DNA of 64,000 nt from Atriophallophorus winterbourni. Its lineage: Eukaryota > Platyhelminthes > Trematoda > Plagiorchiida > Microphallidae. The position numbers and the translations under genes are program-made. The stretch is taken from contig JACCGJ010019445.1 in assembly GCA_013407085.1 (NCBI GenBank), positions 27,063-91,062 of the forward strand, given 5' to 3'. This document shows positions 12,401-23,869 of the stretch, piece by piece; the first letter of the stretch is position 1; each line of letters begins with the position of its first letter. The notes below the pieces were generated by a model that saw only the letters and a program-made list of their open reading frames with translations, searched no databases and had not been told where the DNA came from.

Positions 12401-13330
12401 AGAACACTTCCATTTTCAAAAAATGTATAATCTCTTTCTGTTATCATATCAGTGTCTGGTAAAGGCAGCAGTGTCTTGCAGGGCAGCAACGCCGACCTTC
12501 AGCCTTTTAGCTCATTGTTAATCACAGCTGATTTTCGTACACTTCTGATATTCGAGACGTCGTCGTTAAATCCTGAAAGCATGGATCAGACGTTCCAGGT
12601 ACACAGTTTCAGAAATGAACTTTGTTGTTCAGCAATTCATTTCGCTTGTGCCGAAAAATGAAGTCTGCTTGTCGGTTGATTCCTAATCCCAATGATGATA
12701 GCAGACCGTGGCGAGACGGCACCTTATTGACTGTGGGCGGCCTAGCTTGAGGCGGGCGGTAGCCATCCCATGAGACCTGATAATCTCTCCCACAATCGGA
12801 AGCAGTCCCAGGCGCTGAGCTTTACGCCAGTCAATCCAAAACTGTTAACCGGTATCTGCTGCTTCCCATGTTATTATCCGTAGAAGTGGGATGGAGTGTC
12901 CTCTCCATTTTTGCGTTGAGATGTACGCCAGGGAAGTTCAATATGGAGATCTAGCTGTTACCCATGCAGCAAGTGCTACCTCTACACTTCATCACCGATG
13001 CCAAAGGAACAGCTAGGCTGATACGTTTGGACAACGATGCCGTCTCAGGAGTTTGCAGGACGAAGTTGAACACAACTTCGGACTGCCTAACGGGACTCCG
13101 GCTCCGGATTTTTCCTCGAGGTTGACTCCTGAAGCCTTTTCCATGAAAGGATGTAGACCCAAGGCAGTGGAGATTTCAGATAAGGGTTTTTCTTCCCCTA
13201 GGTGGACAGCCTTAATGGACCTACGAGCTCCACCTGCCCAAAGCATGCTGGTTTTGAGGCGCCAGTCATCTGCCTTCGCTCTTTCGCCTGTCAGTAGTAG
13301 CAGTTCCGCCGGGACAGGAGCTGGACTTGG
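9466..13330 (-). mobile_element. LINE-A, near full-length decayed non-LTR retrotransposon (copy A)
   Basis: Minus-strand order from the right: a GC-richer 5' leader (13330-12660), an APE-type endonuclease opening with KLCTWNV (about 12620) and running through VKIYAPTLSSTP, VVVFGDFNVRVG, NTFFRTKPQHKFNWNHPRRK and SYQSADCDTEHTLV (open part 11681-12271), a linker, RT blocks (NGKAPGDDGIPPELIK near 11150, LMFADDAAIFAHSQEHLQSL near 10430, HHFTYLGSTIAYNLSLDTE near 10250), then the C-terminal part 9856-10158 (RSIRRILNISGMEKVTIAEV, LLRQRSLRWL), and finally a CxxC...H finger-like end (CGRDCSSLIGLFSHS, about 9600-9550). The FADD is intact but the frame is interrupted many times. I do not name the clade with confidence; the EN/RT/terminal-finger layout is widespread in invertebrate genomes. 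Confidence 0.87.
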
Positions 13331-13339
13331 ATGTCAGAG

Positions 13340-13690
13340 GCTATATGAAAAATTAAATGGTTACTGGATTGCATATTCTGCACTTTGAGCAGCGACTGTC
13401 TAGAATTGGATTGTGCACCCTCGAACGCAGGTGCATCCGAGCTGACCTAACCATGACATACCGAATAATCCACTCCGACACCTCTTTAAAATTGGTTACA
13501 ATCTCCCGACCCGCACTTACAATCTGACCTTTAAAATCCCATATTCGCGATTAAACAGTCGGCGGAACTTTTATGCAGTCTGTGTATGCTTTCTGTGGAA
13601 CAGCTTACCGTAAGAAATTGTTTCCTCAACAAACGAAATGATCTTCAAATAAATATTATGATCTTTCATGTTGAATAATACTATTTGGCC
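13340..13690 (+). pseudogene. CR1-type ORF2, C-terminal fragment (copy l)
   Basis: Plus-strand frames give GLHILHFEQRLSRIGLCTLE, RRCIRADLTMTYRIIHSD and then NSRRNFYAVCVCFLWNSLP, the standard C-terminal sequence of CR1-type RT proteins (compare HSRLDCRRHFFSVRFCSLWN at 19.1 kb). It lies between the 5' end of LINE-A and an F1 repeat. Confidence 0.75.
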
Positions 13691-13700
13691 ATAAAGTGAA

Positions 13701-13812
13701 GTGTTGCTCACATCCCCTTGAGTGCTTGACCAGGAATCACTATGTGATTCTATGTTTGAACATCGTTGTTCGTTGTACGAACCCTATGCAACAGTCAAAT
13801 TCAAGTTAAACT
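13701..13812 (+). repeat. F1 repeat fragment
   Basis: GTTGCTCACATCCCC (reverse of the F1 end) is followed directly by the F1 internal part in forward sense: AGTGCTTGACCAGGAATCAC, TATGTGATTCTATGTTTGAA, CGTTGTTCGTTGTACGAACC, CTATGCAACAG. So two F1 pieces meet head to tail with one inverted. 13812-14235 has no gene; three short overlapping ORFs there look random. Confidence 0.65.
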
Positions 13813-14234
13813 TTGTTTGGCCCCATTTACTGTAATACCTTAGTGACTCCTTCTTACGCACATATGCATGGAAAAACAAATTATCCAAGCATAAGGGGGT
13901 GGAATTGCTAAGCGTATATCCTGCTTATTTCTGGAAATCCTTTTACTCCATTATTGTACAACGTCTAATATTAGGGAGCTCCATAAAAAACACGCAACGA
14001 AAAGAAAATTTGACGGCAGAACTAATGAGAATGTGGTAGTGTTTGGTATGTGTATGTATGTGTGTGAGTGCATGTGGTATGGCTTGATCGCAGGCGAAAT
14101 GGATACCGCAGGTGATGAATCCTTGAGTTTTGTATTTTGTAAGTGGGGAAAGAAACCAGTGTACCAGTCGATCCTCATAAGAGAGGTCGCGAAGACAGTT
14201 CAACAGTTTAGTAGCTCCGGAAAAATCTTCTAAT

Positions 14235-14790
14235 GCAGCTTGATGTTATTTTGTATTCACGGTGCCCAAGCTTGCACTGAGTAATCAACCACGTATTTAG
14301 GAGCAGATAGAATGATTCGACGGAAAAACTTCCACAAAATATGTCGAGGCATACATGGTATTCGGTTAGCAATTTTGTACACGGCATTGCATTGCATGCT
14401 GTTCTTCAGACATCCACTAACCCAAACGCTGAGGTCTTTTACTTCGGTTTTCCATTCAAATTGTTGAGATTCAAGGTTGTCAGAGAATAGGAAAGGTTTA
14501 CCCGTTTTGAAATTCATGAAGTTGAATGGACCTTGTTCCTTTCTGACCAGCTGCTCAATGTATCCAAATCGCTCTGTAAGCGCAAACTATCTCGCATCCA
14601 AAGTTGATCATCATCGACAAAAAGGATATAAAGTAAAAGGAAAGCCGGACCAAGTATCGAAACTTGTAGGACACCTCTAGTGGCTTCGATATCACTAGAA
14701 ATTACATCATTAATACCCACTGTTGTCTTAGGATCAAGGCGGTAGCATCTCAGCCGAGTAAGAAGGCACCTTAACCATATACTCCCCAAA
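14235..14790 (-). pseudogene. CR1-type RT fragment (copy f)
   Basis: ORF 14514-14789 contains EATRGVLQVSILGPAFLLLY (PQGSVLGP box), a decayed FVDDDQLW in place of FADDxKIW, and LQSDLDTLSSWSERNKV. ORF 14257-14517 continues in the same sense with FEWKTEVKDLSVWVSGCLKN and ANRIPCMPRHILWKF. Frame broken between the two. 14800-15360 holds nothing I can name. Confidence 0.8.
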
Positions 14791-15359
14791 GCATCGAAGC
14801 TCTTATTTTACTAATTTCGACTTTGTTCTCCTTTGCTTTAGGACAAAAGTGATTCATCACTTTATTCTCTCTTGTAGCTTAACTAATTTTCGTGATTTTC
14901 TGTGACCATTTCTTCGAAACCCATTCCCAAATATGTTGCGTCACGATTCTTTATGGCGCCATTGAATCCAATTACAAAAGTACATTTGAAATTTTATGTG
15001 CTTGAATTAGTAATACCATTCTAAACGATATTTTCTACTCGCTTCACAACAGGTCAGCTAAAAGTTAATTTTCATTGACTACACTATCGAACTAAATTTT
15101 ATTACCGATTATAACGTAAAAATATCGGGGAAACTTCGACTAATTTGCCTCAAGATATTTTGTTAAAAAGTTGTTGTCGCTGAATAATTGAGGAAGCATT
15201 TGTCTCCTTATTATTTTGTTTTTTATGTTTTGTCTGTGTAATCGTGCATTACCAAAAAATCTAATTCGTGACTAACTTCTTCATTACTGGTAGGATAATG
15301 TCTCCGACAAGAGATGCGAGACCACGCTATTTAAGAATAAGGCTAATATAGGCGAAGAC

Positions 15360-15590
15360 AGAGGTTATTGAGGAATCTCTCCACAAATTGTTGTCGGCAA
15401 ATTGTTTTTCAAGATTCTACAAATGCGGATTAATCGTTGACATTATCCCATCTTTGAGATAGTGTTGTAAGCATATTCCATTAAACGCTTTTTTGATTGA
15501 TTTAAAGTAGGCATTCGATTCCATTAGCAAAAAAGAGGCTTTTCAAAGTGCCTGAGCTTGTAGGCTCCCCTTCAAGATACTAGGCTAAAC
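15360..15590 (+). pseudogene. Decayed LINE RT scrap
   Basis: Broken frames give LLSANCFSRFYKCG, related to FVGKLFAKVLQIRIQ of LINE-A copy B, then FLIDLK-AFDSISKKEAFQS, the FIDxxKAFDxV box of reverse transcriptases. Too worn to place further. 15600-16530 has no feature I recognise. Confidence 0.45.
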
Positions 15591-16534
15591 TTCAGATGTT
15601 TTTAATTTTTTGTTTTATTCAAGACTTTGCATGGAAAATCTACCAGTAGATGAAATTTATAAGCTTCCGGTACTTGGTTGGTCTGTAAATTGGTAGAAAT
15701 AGGCTTGCAACATGTTTAAAAATTTATCGAAATCTGATTGACATTACTTCTCTCACAGAGGTAATACTCGTCATAGCAAGCGCACGATAAATTAAATTTT
15801 ATTTCACTCTGGCCATCGCTTTGTCCTGCCCACACTCAATTTTGGTCCCAATAATACACACGAAATTTTTGATTATATGAATTCACATCAAGTACACCAG
15901 GATGACAGCTGTCGCGTAAAACTAACTTTGTAGTCACAATGTTTAATATAATTATGATCATGTGGGTTACTTACAATACAACACGTAATTATATGCTCTG
16001 AAATTGTTTGTGTGAGTGTGTATGGGGATGATTGAAAGGGTGGAGGAAGGATGATATGGGCACGGATTGAAAAGTAATGATTCCCTTTCAGTGGAAGTGA
16101 AATGAGAGAGTATTTGACAGAGAATTATAGATGACAGGCCTTCAATTACTATTCTGTTTGTTGTTTCAATGCTCGCACAGTTGCGTGAATGGAGCTACGA
16201 GTTTATTCAATAAATTGGGATTATAATATTTCCATTGCATGCATGTCGCTCTGAATAATTAAAATGAGTTGAGTCTGCTAAGCAATGTGAGTCTTTCGTA
16301 TCGAATTAAATCTACATTTGAAGAGAACTACTATTGGTGACTACTAGTACTATTGGCTAGCATTATGCGCTAGGGCAATCTGACGAAATAATTCGTATAT
16401 TTCTGTTTATTACAGCATTATAATTGTAAAACGTTTTTTGTATTAGCGCATAAAATATTTTTCAATAATTAAGTCATACTTCCAGCGAATTAACATTAAA
16501 AAGCACATATCTGTGTAGACAATTCCCCTGATTT

Positions 16535-19240
16535 TATTGCTCTGACTGTAACTTTGTATCAATCGAGTATGGCAGACAGTGAACTTTCTATCCCCAATAG
16601 GTCACTCCTACGCCGTGACCGTGGAGGTGGTGTTGCGTTGTACTGTCACAAGAGACTAAACATAAACACCATCTCAGATACTGATCTTTCATTCACTGAC
16701 ACGCTGTGGTGCTCACTTGACATGGAATCTGGTGACAGCTGCAAAATCGGGGTTATATACCACCCACCGACATCGACCGCAGAACGCAACGGTCGTATTC
16801 CGAATCTTATCTTTTCTCGGATGATGGCGTTGTGCAGTACAATCAAGTTTGAAGAAACAGGAGAAATTGAAATGGAGAAAAGGACAGTACTGTTTTTCGC
16901 TGTCTATTGATGTTATTGTCTTCGATATCCCGTTGTTTGTTGCTCCGCGCCATTTGATTTTTTGATACTGTTTGGTTAATGGCCGCACTGCGAAGGTCAA
17001 TCTATATATACGTGATGCTGACAGACTTTTGAATCGCATGTTAGCGAAAGATAGAGTAAATAGAAATGTACAATAATAAATGTGTAGATACACTGGTCTG
17101 CTACAATCTATTCTGGACCTTGTTTTGAATTCGAACGCATCAGCTATCGAATCAATCGCCTACGAAGCTTCATTTGGACGGAGTGACCATGTCGTGTTTG
17201 ATTATGTCTGCAGTGATTTCAGACAGCGACGAGACGAAGGTCATCCGTAAAGTCGACATTTAGAGACTCATAGAAGCACTTTGTAAACTGAACCAGGCCC
17301 TACTTTATTTCAGTGATTCAAATACACATTACAACTCATTGTTGAAATACGTTCAGATGCAAATTCAATCAAACAGTCGATTTATTATCCGCAAACTTGT
17401 CCGCACCTTCCCATTTACTGTTCGCAGTAGAACCAGAAAATGTATTTAAATGAAAGACGAGCCTGAGCCATTCGTTGTGATCGTTCTACTCCCACAAATT
17501 AGTTTCAATTTTGTCGAGTACGAAACAAAGTAACCACCCTCGTTCATCAGGACAAAAAACCGTACCAGCAACGCATGGTGGAAAGAATGGAATATAATCA
17601 AAATTTTATACAAAATTGTGAATGAAAGAACAAAGGTGAAACCGGGTGTTTTCCGCTCATGACAGAACAAGGAATGACTGCTAGAGTTCAAGAGACAGCG
17701 GATGATCTTGCGAGATTTTACTCACAAGTTTTCTGCCCGAAACAGCAATTATTGCATCATGGCTTATCAAACTAAGTAGAACCGCTAACTAACTGACTGG
17801 GTCGTTGTGGAACGACACATACGGCGACTAAATGCGGAGAAATTTCCCGGTGGAAACAACATCACCCCTGCGATTCATCGTGCTTGTTTTAGACAGCTTC
17901 CATACAGTCTAACTGAGGTTTTCATCCGGTGTATCGTCAGCATGGAAAGCTGGTGTGATAACACCAATTTACAAGGGTGGCTGTCGTTCAGACGTAGTAA
18001 ATTATAGATTTGTTGCGCTGTTCCCCTTCCATCTCGAAAATTATGGAGTGCATCCTAACTGAGTGAATCGTGGGTCACCTGTATCGACATCTATGAAACT
18101 GAAGGACTTATTATTCAGCAGCACAACATGATTTTAGCCGAAAAAGATGTTGTCTGTGAAATTTACACATCAATCTGGACGAATGGACAACGTCTCTTGA
18201 CCTAGGATACTCCGTTCGTGCCTGCTATATTAATGTATTGAAGGCATTCGATAAGGTCAATAACAGCCTGCTTCTTCAAAAGCTAGCGCAATATGGAATA
18301 ACAGGAATCTTATTATCGTGGATAACGGATTATCTGACCGATCGGCATGTGTGAGTCCGCATTCACGGCGTAATTTCAAAAACCATCAATGTCAACCTCG
18401 GCGTTCCTGAAGGTTCAGTGCTTGGGGCTATCTTTTTCTTATTATACATAAATGACATCGCGCAAGTAGTACGATGCAAGATGGTTTTTTTTGCTGATGA
18501 CCTAAAAATATGGAAGCAAATCTTATCCATTGAAGATTGTTTGATGCTGCAGGAGGATTTAGATGCCCTATATCACTGGTCTCAACCAAATCAGCTGCAT
18601 TTCAACATACGTAAATGTAAAATATTACAACTTGGCCGTCAATACGAGCATACATATAATCTTGGTCATGAAAATTTGACTTGGACCAGCGCTGAGAAGG
18701 ATCTCGGTATCTGGATTACTAATAACCTGAAACCGAATAGTCATTGCCAGAAAGTCCTAAACAGGGCAAGCGATCTTCGGAATACTGAGGAGAATATTTG
18801 GGCGGTTCTCTTATAAAACGCTCCCCCGCATTATAAATACTTACATCCATCCAACGATAAAATACATTATGCAAGTTTTGGCGCCGTGGTTGCGTAAAGA
18901 CATTGAATTGCTGGATAACGTTTACTACCGATAGACGAAGCTAGTTGATTGGATGCAGCACATCTCATACCAAAAGTGAAAGGCCATGCTGTTTTGACAC
19001 AAGGGAGAGTAAGGATCGACATGATCCTAATACTGCGGATAGAAAATCACCCTCTCCGCGATTTGATAGAAGTCAGTTCCCCTATGATTAAACGGAGTCA
19101 TTCAAGCTGTCGCGTTTTACCGCACTCAAGACTCGATTGTAGACGTCATTTCTTCTCGGTGCGTTTTTGCTCTCTGTGGAATTCACTATCACGATCACTA
19201 TCCCGTGTAATTTTTATAGCTCTCATCCAATGGCACATGT
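16535..19240 (+). pseudogene. CR1-type LINE, endonuclease through 3' end of ORF2, many lesions (copy h)
   Basis: Starts in the endonuclease (16554-16850: SELSIPNRSLLRRDRGGGVA, KIGVIYHPPTSTAERN). About 250 bases of unmatched sequence follow, then SILDLVLNSNASAIESIAYE and SDHVVFDYVCSD (17100-17210), the linker, and the RT: TPIYKGGCRSDVVNYRFVAL (17955-18020), a KAFDKVN block near 18240, GSVLGAIFFLLYINDI and MVFFADDLKIW (18410-18515, catalytic FADD intact), EDCLMLQEDLDALYHWS, EKDLGIWITNNLK, and the C-terminal block 18949-19242 (SCRVLPHSRLDCRRHFFSVR). The open piece 18418-18816 is the best preserved. Several stops and frameshifts; inactive. 19245-19560 has nothing notable. Confidence 0.88.
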
Positions 19241-19589
19241 AAAGTGATTGCTTTTTCACAACAATATCTTGATTCTTCTTCCTTATTTTTGATGCAAACA
19301 ATGGAAGGATCTGTTCTGGGTAGTGATTCGCCACACTCTACGTCATCAAAAGGGGAGATTTTATGGGATAGGTCGTGCTTGCGGGTTAACTTAATTTACA
19401 TAAATTTATTTTTATATTCAATTTCTTTGTAGCTCATGGGACTGATGATAATCTCTGGTTTCTTTAAAATGAGGTGGTCTGTAGGTTGATATGTTTTCTC
19501 CTAACGGGCAGGTTTCTGGGCTTTCGAAGTTAATTTTTAACTTTTGTCGCTATCCACGTTACATCAAAGTGTGGTGAAAATATGTGTAC

Positions 19590-19885
19590 CCATTTGCTTT
19601 TGTAAGCCACTGTTGAAAAAGTTTAGAACTACCAATCTGTACAATCACATGTGCGCATAAACATGTAGATGGCATTAAACCAAAGAACATGAAATAAAAC
19701 CCGTATTTGCACGCATTTCAATCACATATCCTTGTCCAATAGTGGCTTACAAGCGCGGTTTTCTTATCGCTTCTCCACTGTTTTAAAGCATGCGAATCCT
19801 GATCCCACTATCCCTACTTGATGAGTGCGAACAGCACTAAGCCGATCGTGTGTGTGTGATAGAAAGGCACACAAAACGGATTCTT
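19590..19885 (+). repeat. F2 foldback repeat, worn inverted pair
   Basis: Left part (19598-19665, TGTAAGCCACTGTTGAAAAA) and right part (19733-19880: CAATAGTGGCTTACAAGCGC, CTCCACTGTTTTAAAGCATG, GAATCCTGATCCCACTATCC, CTTGATGAGTGCGAACAGCA) are inverted relative to each other. The right part then runs into GTGTGTGTGATAGAAA. Same order as the better copy at 56.8-57.2 kb. Confidence 0.65.
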
Positions 19886-19994
19886 TTATGGGTGTAGCAT
19901 TTTTCCAAAAAAACAAGAAGTTGGACGAGCCACTAAATGGGAGCTTCCGATTGAAATTCAAACATCATACTTCCCCTGCCTACGTTTTTACTCA

Positions 19995-20090
19995 CTCAAA
20001 TTGCACTCAAATTTTTTTGCAATATGAATACACGATCGGTCCCAGACATATTTCAATCAATTGGCAAAATTTTTCACAGTTCAGGTTTCT
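19995..20090 (+). repeat. Repeat family C, end fragment
   Basis: AATATGAATACACGATCGGT, CCCAGACATATTTCAATCAA and TTGGCAAAATTTTTCAC match the terminal part of the minus-strand copy at 42.2 kb and the end of the 1330-1530 copy. 20090-20560 has no recognisable feature. Confidence 0.5.
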
Positions 20091-20559
20091 AATATGAATT
20101 TGTCCTAAGGACGTGGACGGAACTAAATGGGATATAATAATTTCAAGGACAGGATAAATTGCGGCATAGCAATCTCTTTTCCAGCTTCTACCGTCTATTA
20201 ACATTTGCTCATTCAGATTTGAAATAAACTGAACTCTCCCTGAAGTTTGTAATTTGGAATAATTGCGAGGACTTATTCACAATAAATTGGCTTTACTAGT
20301 GCAATGTGATAAGGCTGACTCATTTCCTGTCAAAACAAATGTGGTGGTGAATTCACCCAAAAATATCTTAAATTTTACAGACTTATGTAATCTATCAAAT
20401 TTTCTATTTCTAGTTTTTGTGAATCTGACTTTCTCTAACATTGAATTTTGAAACCCACCAAAAGCAAGCAGTTGTTTAAACCAAAGCTGTTCATATCTTG
20501 CTCATCATTTTACAAATAAAATTTTAATACAGAATTACTTTGTGAATCTGTATTTAAGC

Positions 20560-20935
20560 ATTGTGGTTCATTGTAAGAATCCTATAAAACAGTGAAATTC
20601 AAGTATAACTATGTTTACCACTTAACCACTGTTTCAAAGTTCACTGAAATTGATCTTCCTGCCTCCACCTGATGACGGCAAACACAGAAACCTTTAGTGT
20701 AGTGTAAGACACGGGGATGTGAGCACCACAATGAACTTTTATTTATTTAAAAAAAATGAAGCTACCACTATGCGCCACAAAATTCATCTGGAAACACCTA
20801 AAATGTCCAAAGTAATGTGTTGCTCACATCCCCGCACTTACACTCCACTACCGGTTTCTGTCTGTTTGCCGTCATCAGGTGGAGACAGTAAGATTAGGTT
20901 CAGCGAGTCTTGAAACAGTGATTAAGTGGTAAAAT
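20560..20935 (+). repeat. F1 foldback element, inverted pair around an 85-bp centre
   Basis: Plus-sense arm about 20622-20730: ATGTTTACCACTTAACCACT, GTTTCAAAGTTCACTG, CTGCCTCCACCTGATGACGG, CACGGGGATGTGAGCACCAC. The minus-sense arm 20815-20935 is its reverse complement with few changes (GTTGCTCACATCCCCGC, CTACCGGTTTCTGTCTG, TCATCAGGTGGAGACAGTAA, TGAAACAGTGATTAAGTGG). Upstream of the left arm lies the F1 internal part. A transcript could fold into a hairpin of about 105 bp. No ORF of note. 20940-22000 holds nothing I can name. Confidence 0.8.
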
Positions 20936-21999
20936 TTCGTCTTGAATGAATGTAGCAATCAATAATGGCGGAACTATCTAACAGTTTTCCAGCTTATACG
21001 TAAAAATAGAACATATGAAACGGAACGAATTTTTCAAGCAATCACGGTACAATAGGCCTATTTTTTAATTGAATTCCAAATCTAATTTTAAATTCTTTGT
21101 TTAATTGTGACCATATGGATCGCGAAGAATGAGATTCTGCTTCTATTTATGATCAGATTTTACCAACTGTGCACTTGAATCCTATTTTTTCATACGGATT
21201 TGGTATGACAGCTTGATAAGCAAGCCAACTTCGGCGTGTGATTTACATTTTAATCTAATCTAATCTGATTTAAACCTCCTTTAATCATTTAAACACTAAT
21301 GTTGACAAGATGAATCTATCACTGGAGACAAGTGTAACATCAAGCAAACAAGAATGGGTTGTAATAGATGATATTCTAATATATAAAGAGGAATCACTAT
21401 TCCGAATGTTTTGACAAAGTTCAACAGGATAGATCGGTTTTACTTAGAGTCACAATAAGGGCATTCACGTAATGATTAAAGTGCAAAAGATCTACCTTAC
21501 ATAGTATCAAACGAACTATGGGTCACAACGTATGCTACCATAATTTATTTTTAATTAATTTAACAGGAAGCTTTTGAGTGAATCATAAATATTATTGTAA
21601 AGAAAGCCATACTAAAGTTACGTATTTGAACTTTTGCATAAAAAGTTTCAACTCCTTCAACTGCTGTAATTCAGAAGATTTTGAAAGTTACAGCATGAAA
21701 GTAGGATGATTTATAAACGTTTTACAACATTTTCTGTGTTTTGCTGCTGGAGCACGCTTTTAGGACAAAAAAGAAGGTACCGATCTATACACGTAGTCTG
21801 ACGGCAAGATGTTTAATCTTAATCTTTAGGAGCTCAGTGGAAAGGTTAATCCTTCATCTGATGGTCACCTATGAGGTAGCCATCATTGCTCGCTCTTCAA
21901 AACACTTAAGTCCCTAATGGACCACTTTTCGTCAACAAACACAGGATCGAGACTGAAAAATAGCAGAAATAATTTTAAATTTCTTGAGCCGGTGATTTA

Positions 22000-22790
22000 G
22001 ATTTAACTAATATGGCGATCCGCCTATCTCGGATTACGAATGGATTGTTTTGAGACGCTGACCTCGGATTTGATGTCGATTATTAATAGAGATAATTGTC
22101 CCGGTGTTTGATACATTTGCCAGGTTTGCAAGGCCAAACCAACAGCGTCATCCTCGGAGGAGAAAACCTGTGAGTATGAAATCGAGACGCGTCTAAGTGG
22201 ACTGGGATCCAGTATACAAAACGAATGAATTATTAAAAAACGTCATAAAGGCACCATTGTTACCCGACACAGAGGTTACTGCCAAACAGCCGATAGAAAA
22301 TCCGTCATACTCGAACAGGCCAACATTTGCCCAGAAAACCGCGCAGATGGTGACTTAAACGGGTAAGTGTTCGTCGGGTTCAGTGATTCCTCAACTTAAC
22401 GGAAACGAGAAGGGATTCAGCAAAACCAGTTCCAAAAAGACCGACTTAAATTATAATCCAAAATCCGCTGGTAAAAACCTTAGTGTTGTGTCTACCAACG
22501 TGACGGAGTCACGGAAAACACGGAGTAAAACATGACTTGGTGTAGTGGTACAAACTTTGTAGTCAGATGAGCCTGGCCGCAGTTACTCCCTCGTCAATAG
22601 TTCGGCTGAACCGCCAACTGAATTCTCTTCACAAAGATGATCCTCGCCTCTTACGAATAACGCTGCAATCTGTGGAGGACGTGGAAAACGTACTCTCAAA
22701 TGATTACCTTTTTAGGGGTGTTCCAAAGTCTACATGTGGTATCCATTCAGATCTACCCTAGTGGTAGCGAAACTCGTCGAAGAAATCTTC
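22000..22790 (+). pseudogene. CR1-type ORF1 (PHD-like finger protein), broken (copy g)
   Basis: Frames read TSDLMSIINRDNCPGV and YICQVCKAKPTASSSE (end of a PHD-like finger, compare ENLPSVCYFCNAC in copy k), then ETRLSGLGSSIQ, and finally 22567-22761 with SSIVRLNRQLNSLHKDDPRL and LRITLQSVEDVENVLSND. That last block matches LIRLTRHSTSPHSDQPRLLR of copy k. Stops and frame changes in between. Confidence 0.7.
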
Positions 22791-22799
22791 AGAAGAAAA

Positions 22800-23800
22800 T
22801 AATTTAAACTCACATCATAAATAAGTCAATTCGATTACGTCTTGAAAATTTATTGCACGAAATAGGTTTCACTGTAAACAATGTAAACCGTAAAGTTATC
22901 GCGACAAAGCGACACTTCAAGTTCAATAATTCGAGAGCAATTTTTCCTAAAGTAAGTTGAGGTTATTTTCAAGCAATTTATCAGGAAAGAGATTGATCAT
23001 TAGTCCTAAGCCTCATTCCATTGCACTTAACAAAAATATTGACTCACACTTAATCACACGTCGACCTGATATGCAAGAACATCTTAAATCTCTCCGTTAA
23101 TTAATAACAGGCGTTAAGCTGAAAACAAGGGGATAGCTACTCAAATCATTAGTTGTCCTCCAAATCCCCGAATCCGCTAATAATTAACAATGCCGATAAA
23201 GAATTTTCCGTTCTATTTTTGCGGATTCTAATTACCGGCATCACATGTGACAAACGTTGGATTACCATTTTTCTTTTCAAGCACGTTCGGTGTGTTCATT
23301 CGCTGATTGCCATGACTCGTCACTCGGATTCCTGCTGACACTGCAATATGCGTGCTGAAGGAAGCAACAGCGATTAGGAGACGAACCACGGAGCAGCAAT
23401 TAGTATAATTGAATTGTCTGACTTCGCCGTGTGATCTTAGTAAACAAAGAATCGAAAACTATTTCAAAATAAAATAAAAGTAAATTATTTGTGGTCACCA
23501 TACTTTCTCTGCTATGTAAATTTTGTGATGTTCCACAGTCTCTATTTCTTAAAAAGCTATTAAAAATATTTATTTTAGCGACGTATTCACCGTAAACGTA
23601 ACATCAAATGTGACTTAACCAATGCTAATTGAGTTCAAATGCTAATTCACTAGTTCAAAATTTGCAGCTCTCATTCATGGCGTTTATTATACTCCCATTA
23701 TTTCTGATAAATATAGTTCATAATTTCGATTATCTTTTCAGTTGATAAATATGGAGCTTTAAATAGCAACTAAAGACTAACTTTGAACACTCATCCATTT
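22800..23800 (+). other. No gene; AT-rich sequence with homeodomain-type motifs
   Basis: No ORF or repeat that I recognise. Short palindromic AT motifs such as CCGTTAATTAATAACAGG (about 23094) and GCTAATAATTAACAATG (about 23174) stand out and the composition resembles that of the homeobox gene's first intron. Listed as an empty stretch, not as a proven element. Confidence 0.3.
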
Positions 23801-23809
23801 CTTTCTGAG

Positions 23810-23855
23810 ATTCAGAATCACGAAGTGATTCCCGGTCAAGTGTTCAAGTCGATTA
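23810..23855 (+). repeat. F1 internal scrap
   Basis: AGAATCACGAAGTGATTC followed by CCGGTCAAGTG matches the F1 internal segment AGAATCACAAAGTGATTCGT near 44.4 kb. The small palindrome GAATCAC-n-GTGATTC is a landmark of the family. Confidence 0.5.
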
Positions 23856-23869
23856 GAATGACCAATATA

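Noticed and set aside
13013..13388. 111-codon plus-strand ORF in GC-richer DNA
   Set aside because: Located in the 5' leader of LINE-A copy A and running into a CR1 fragment; no independent support.
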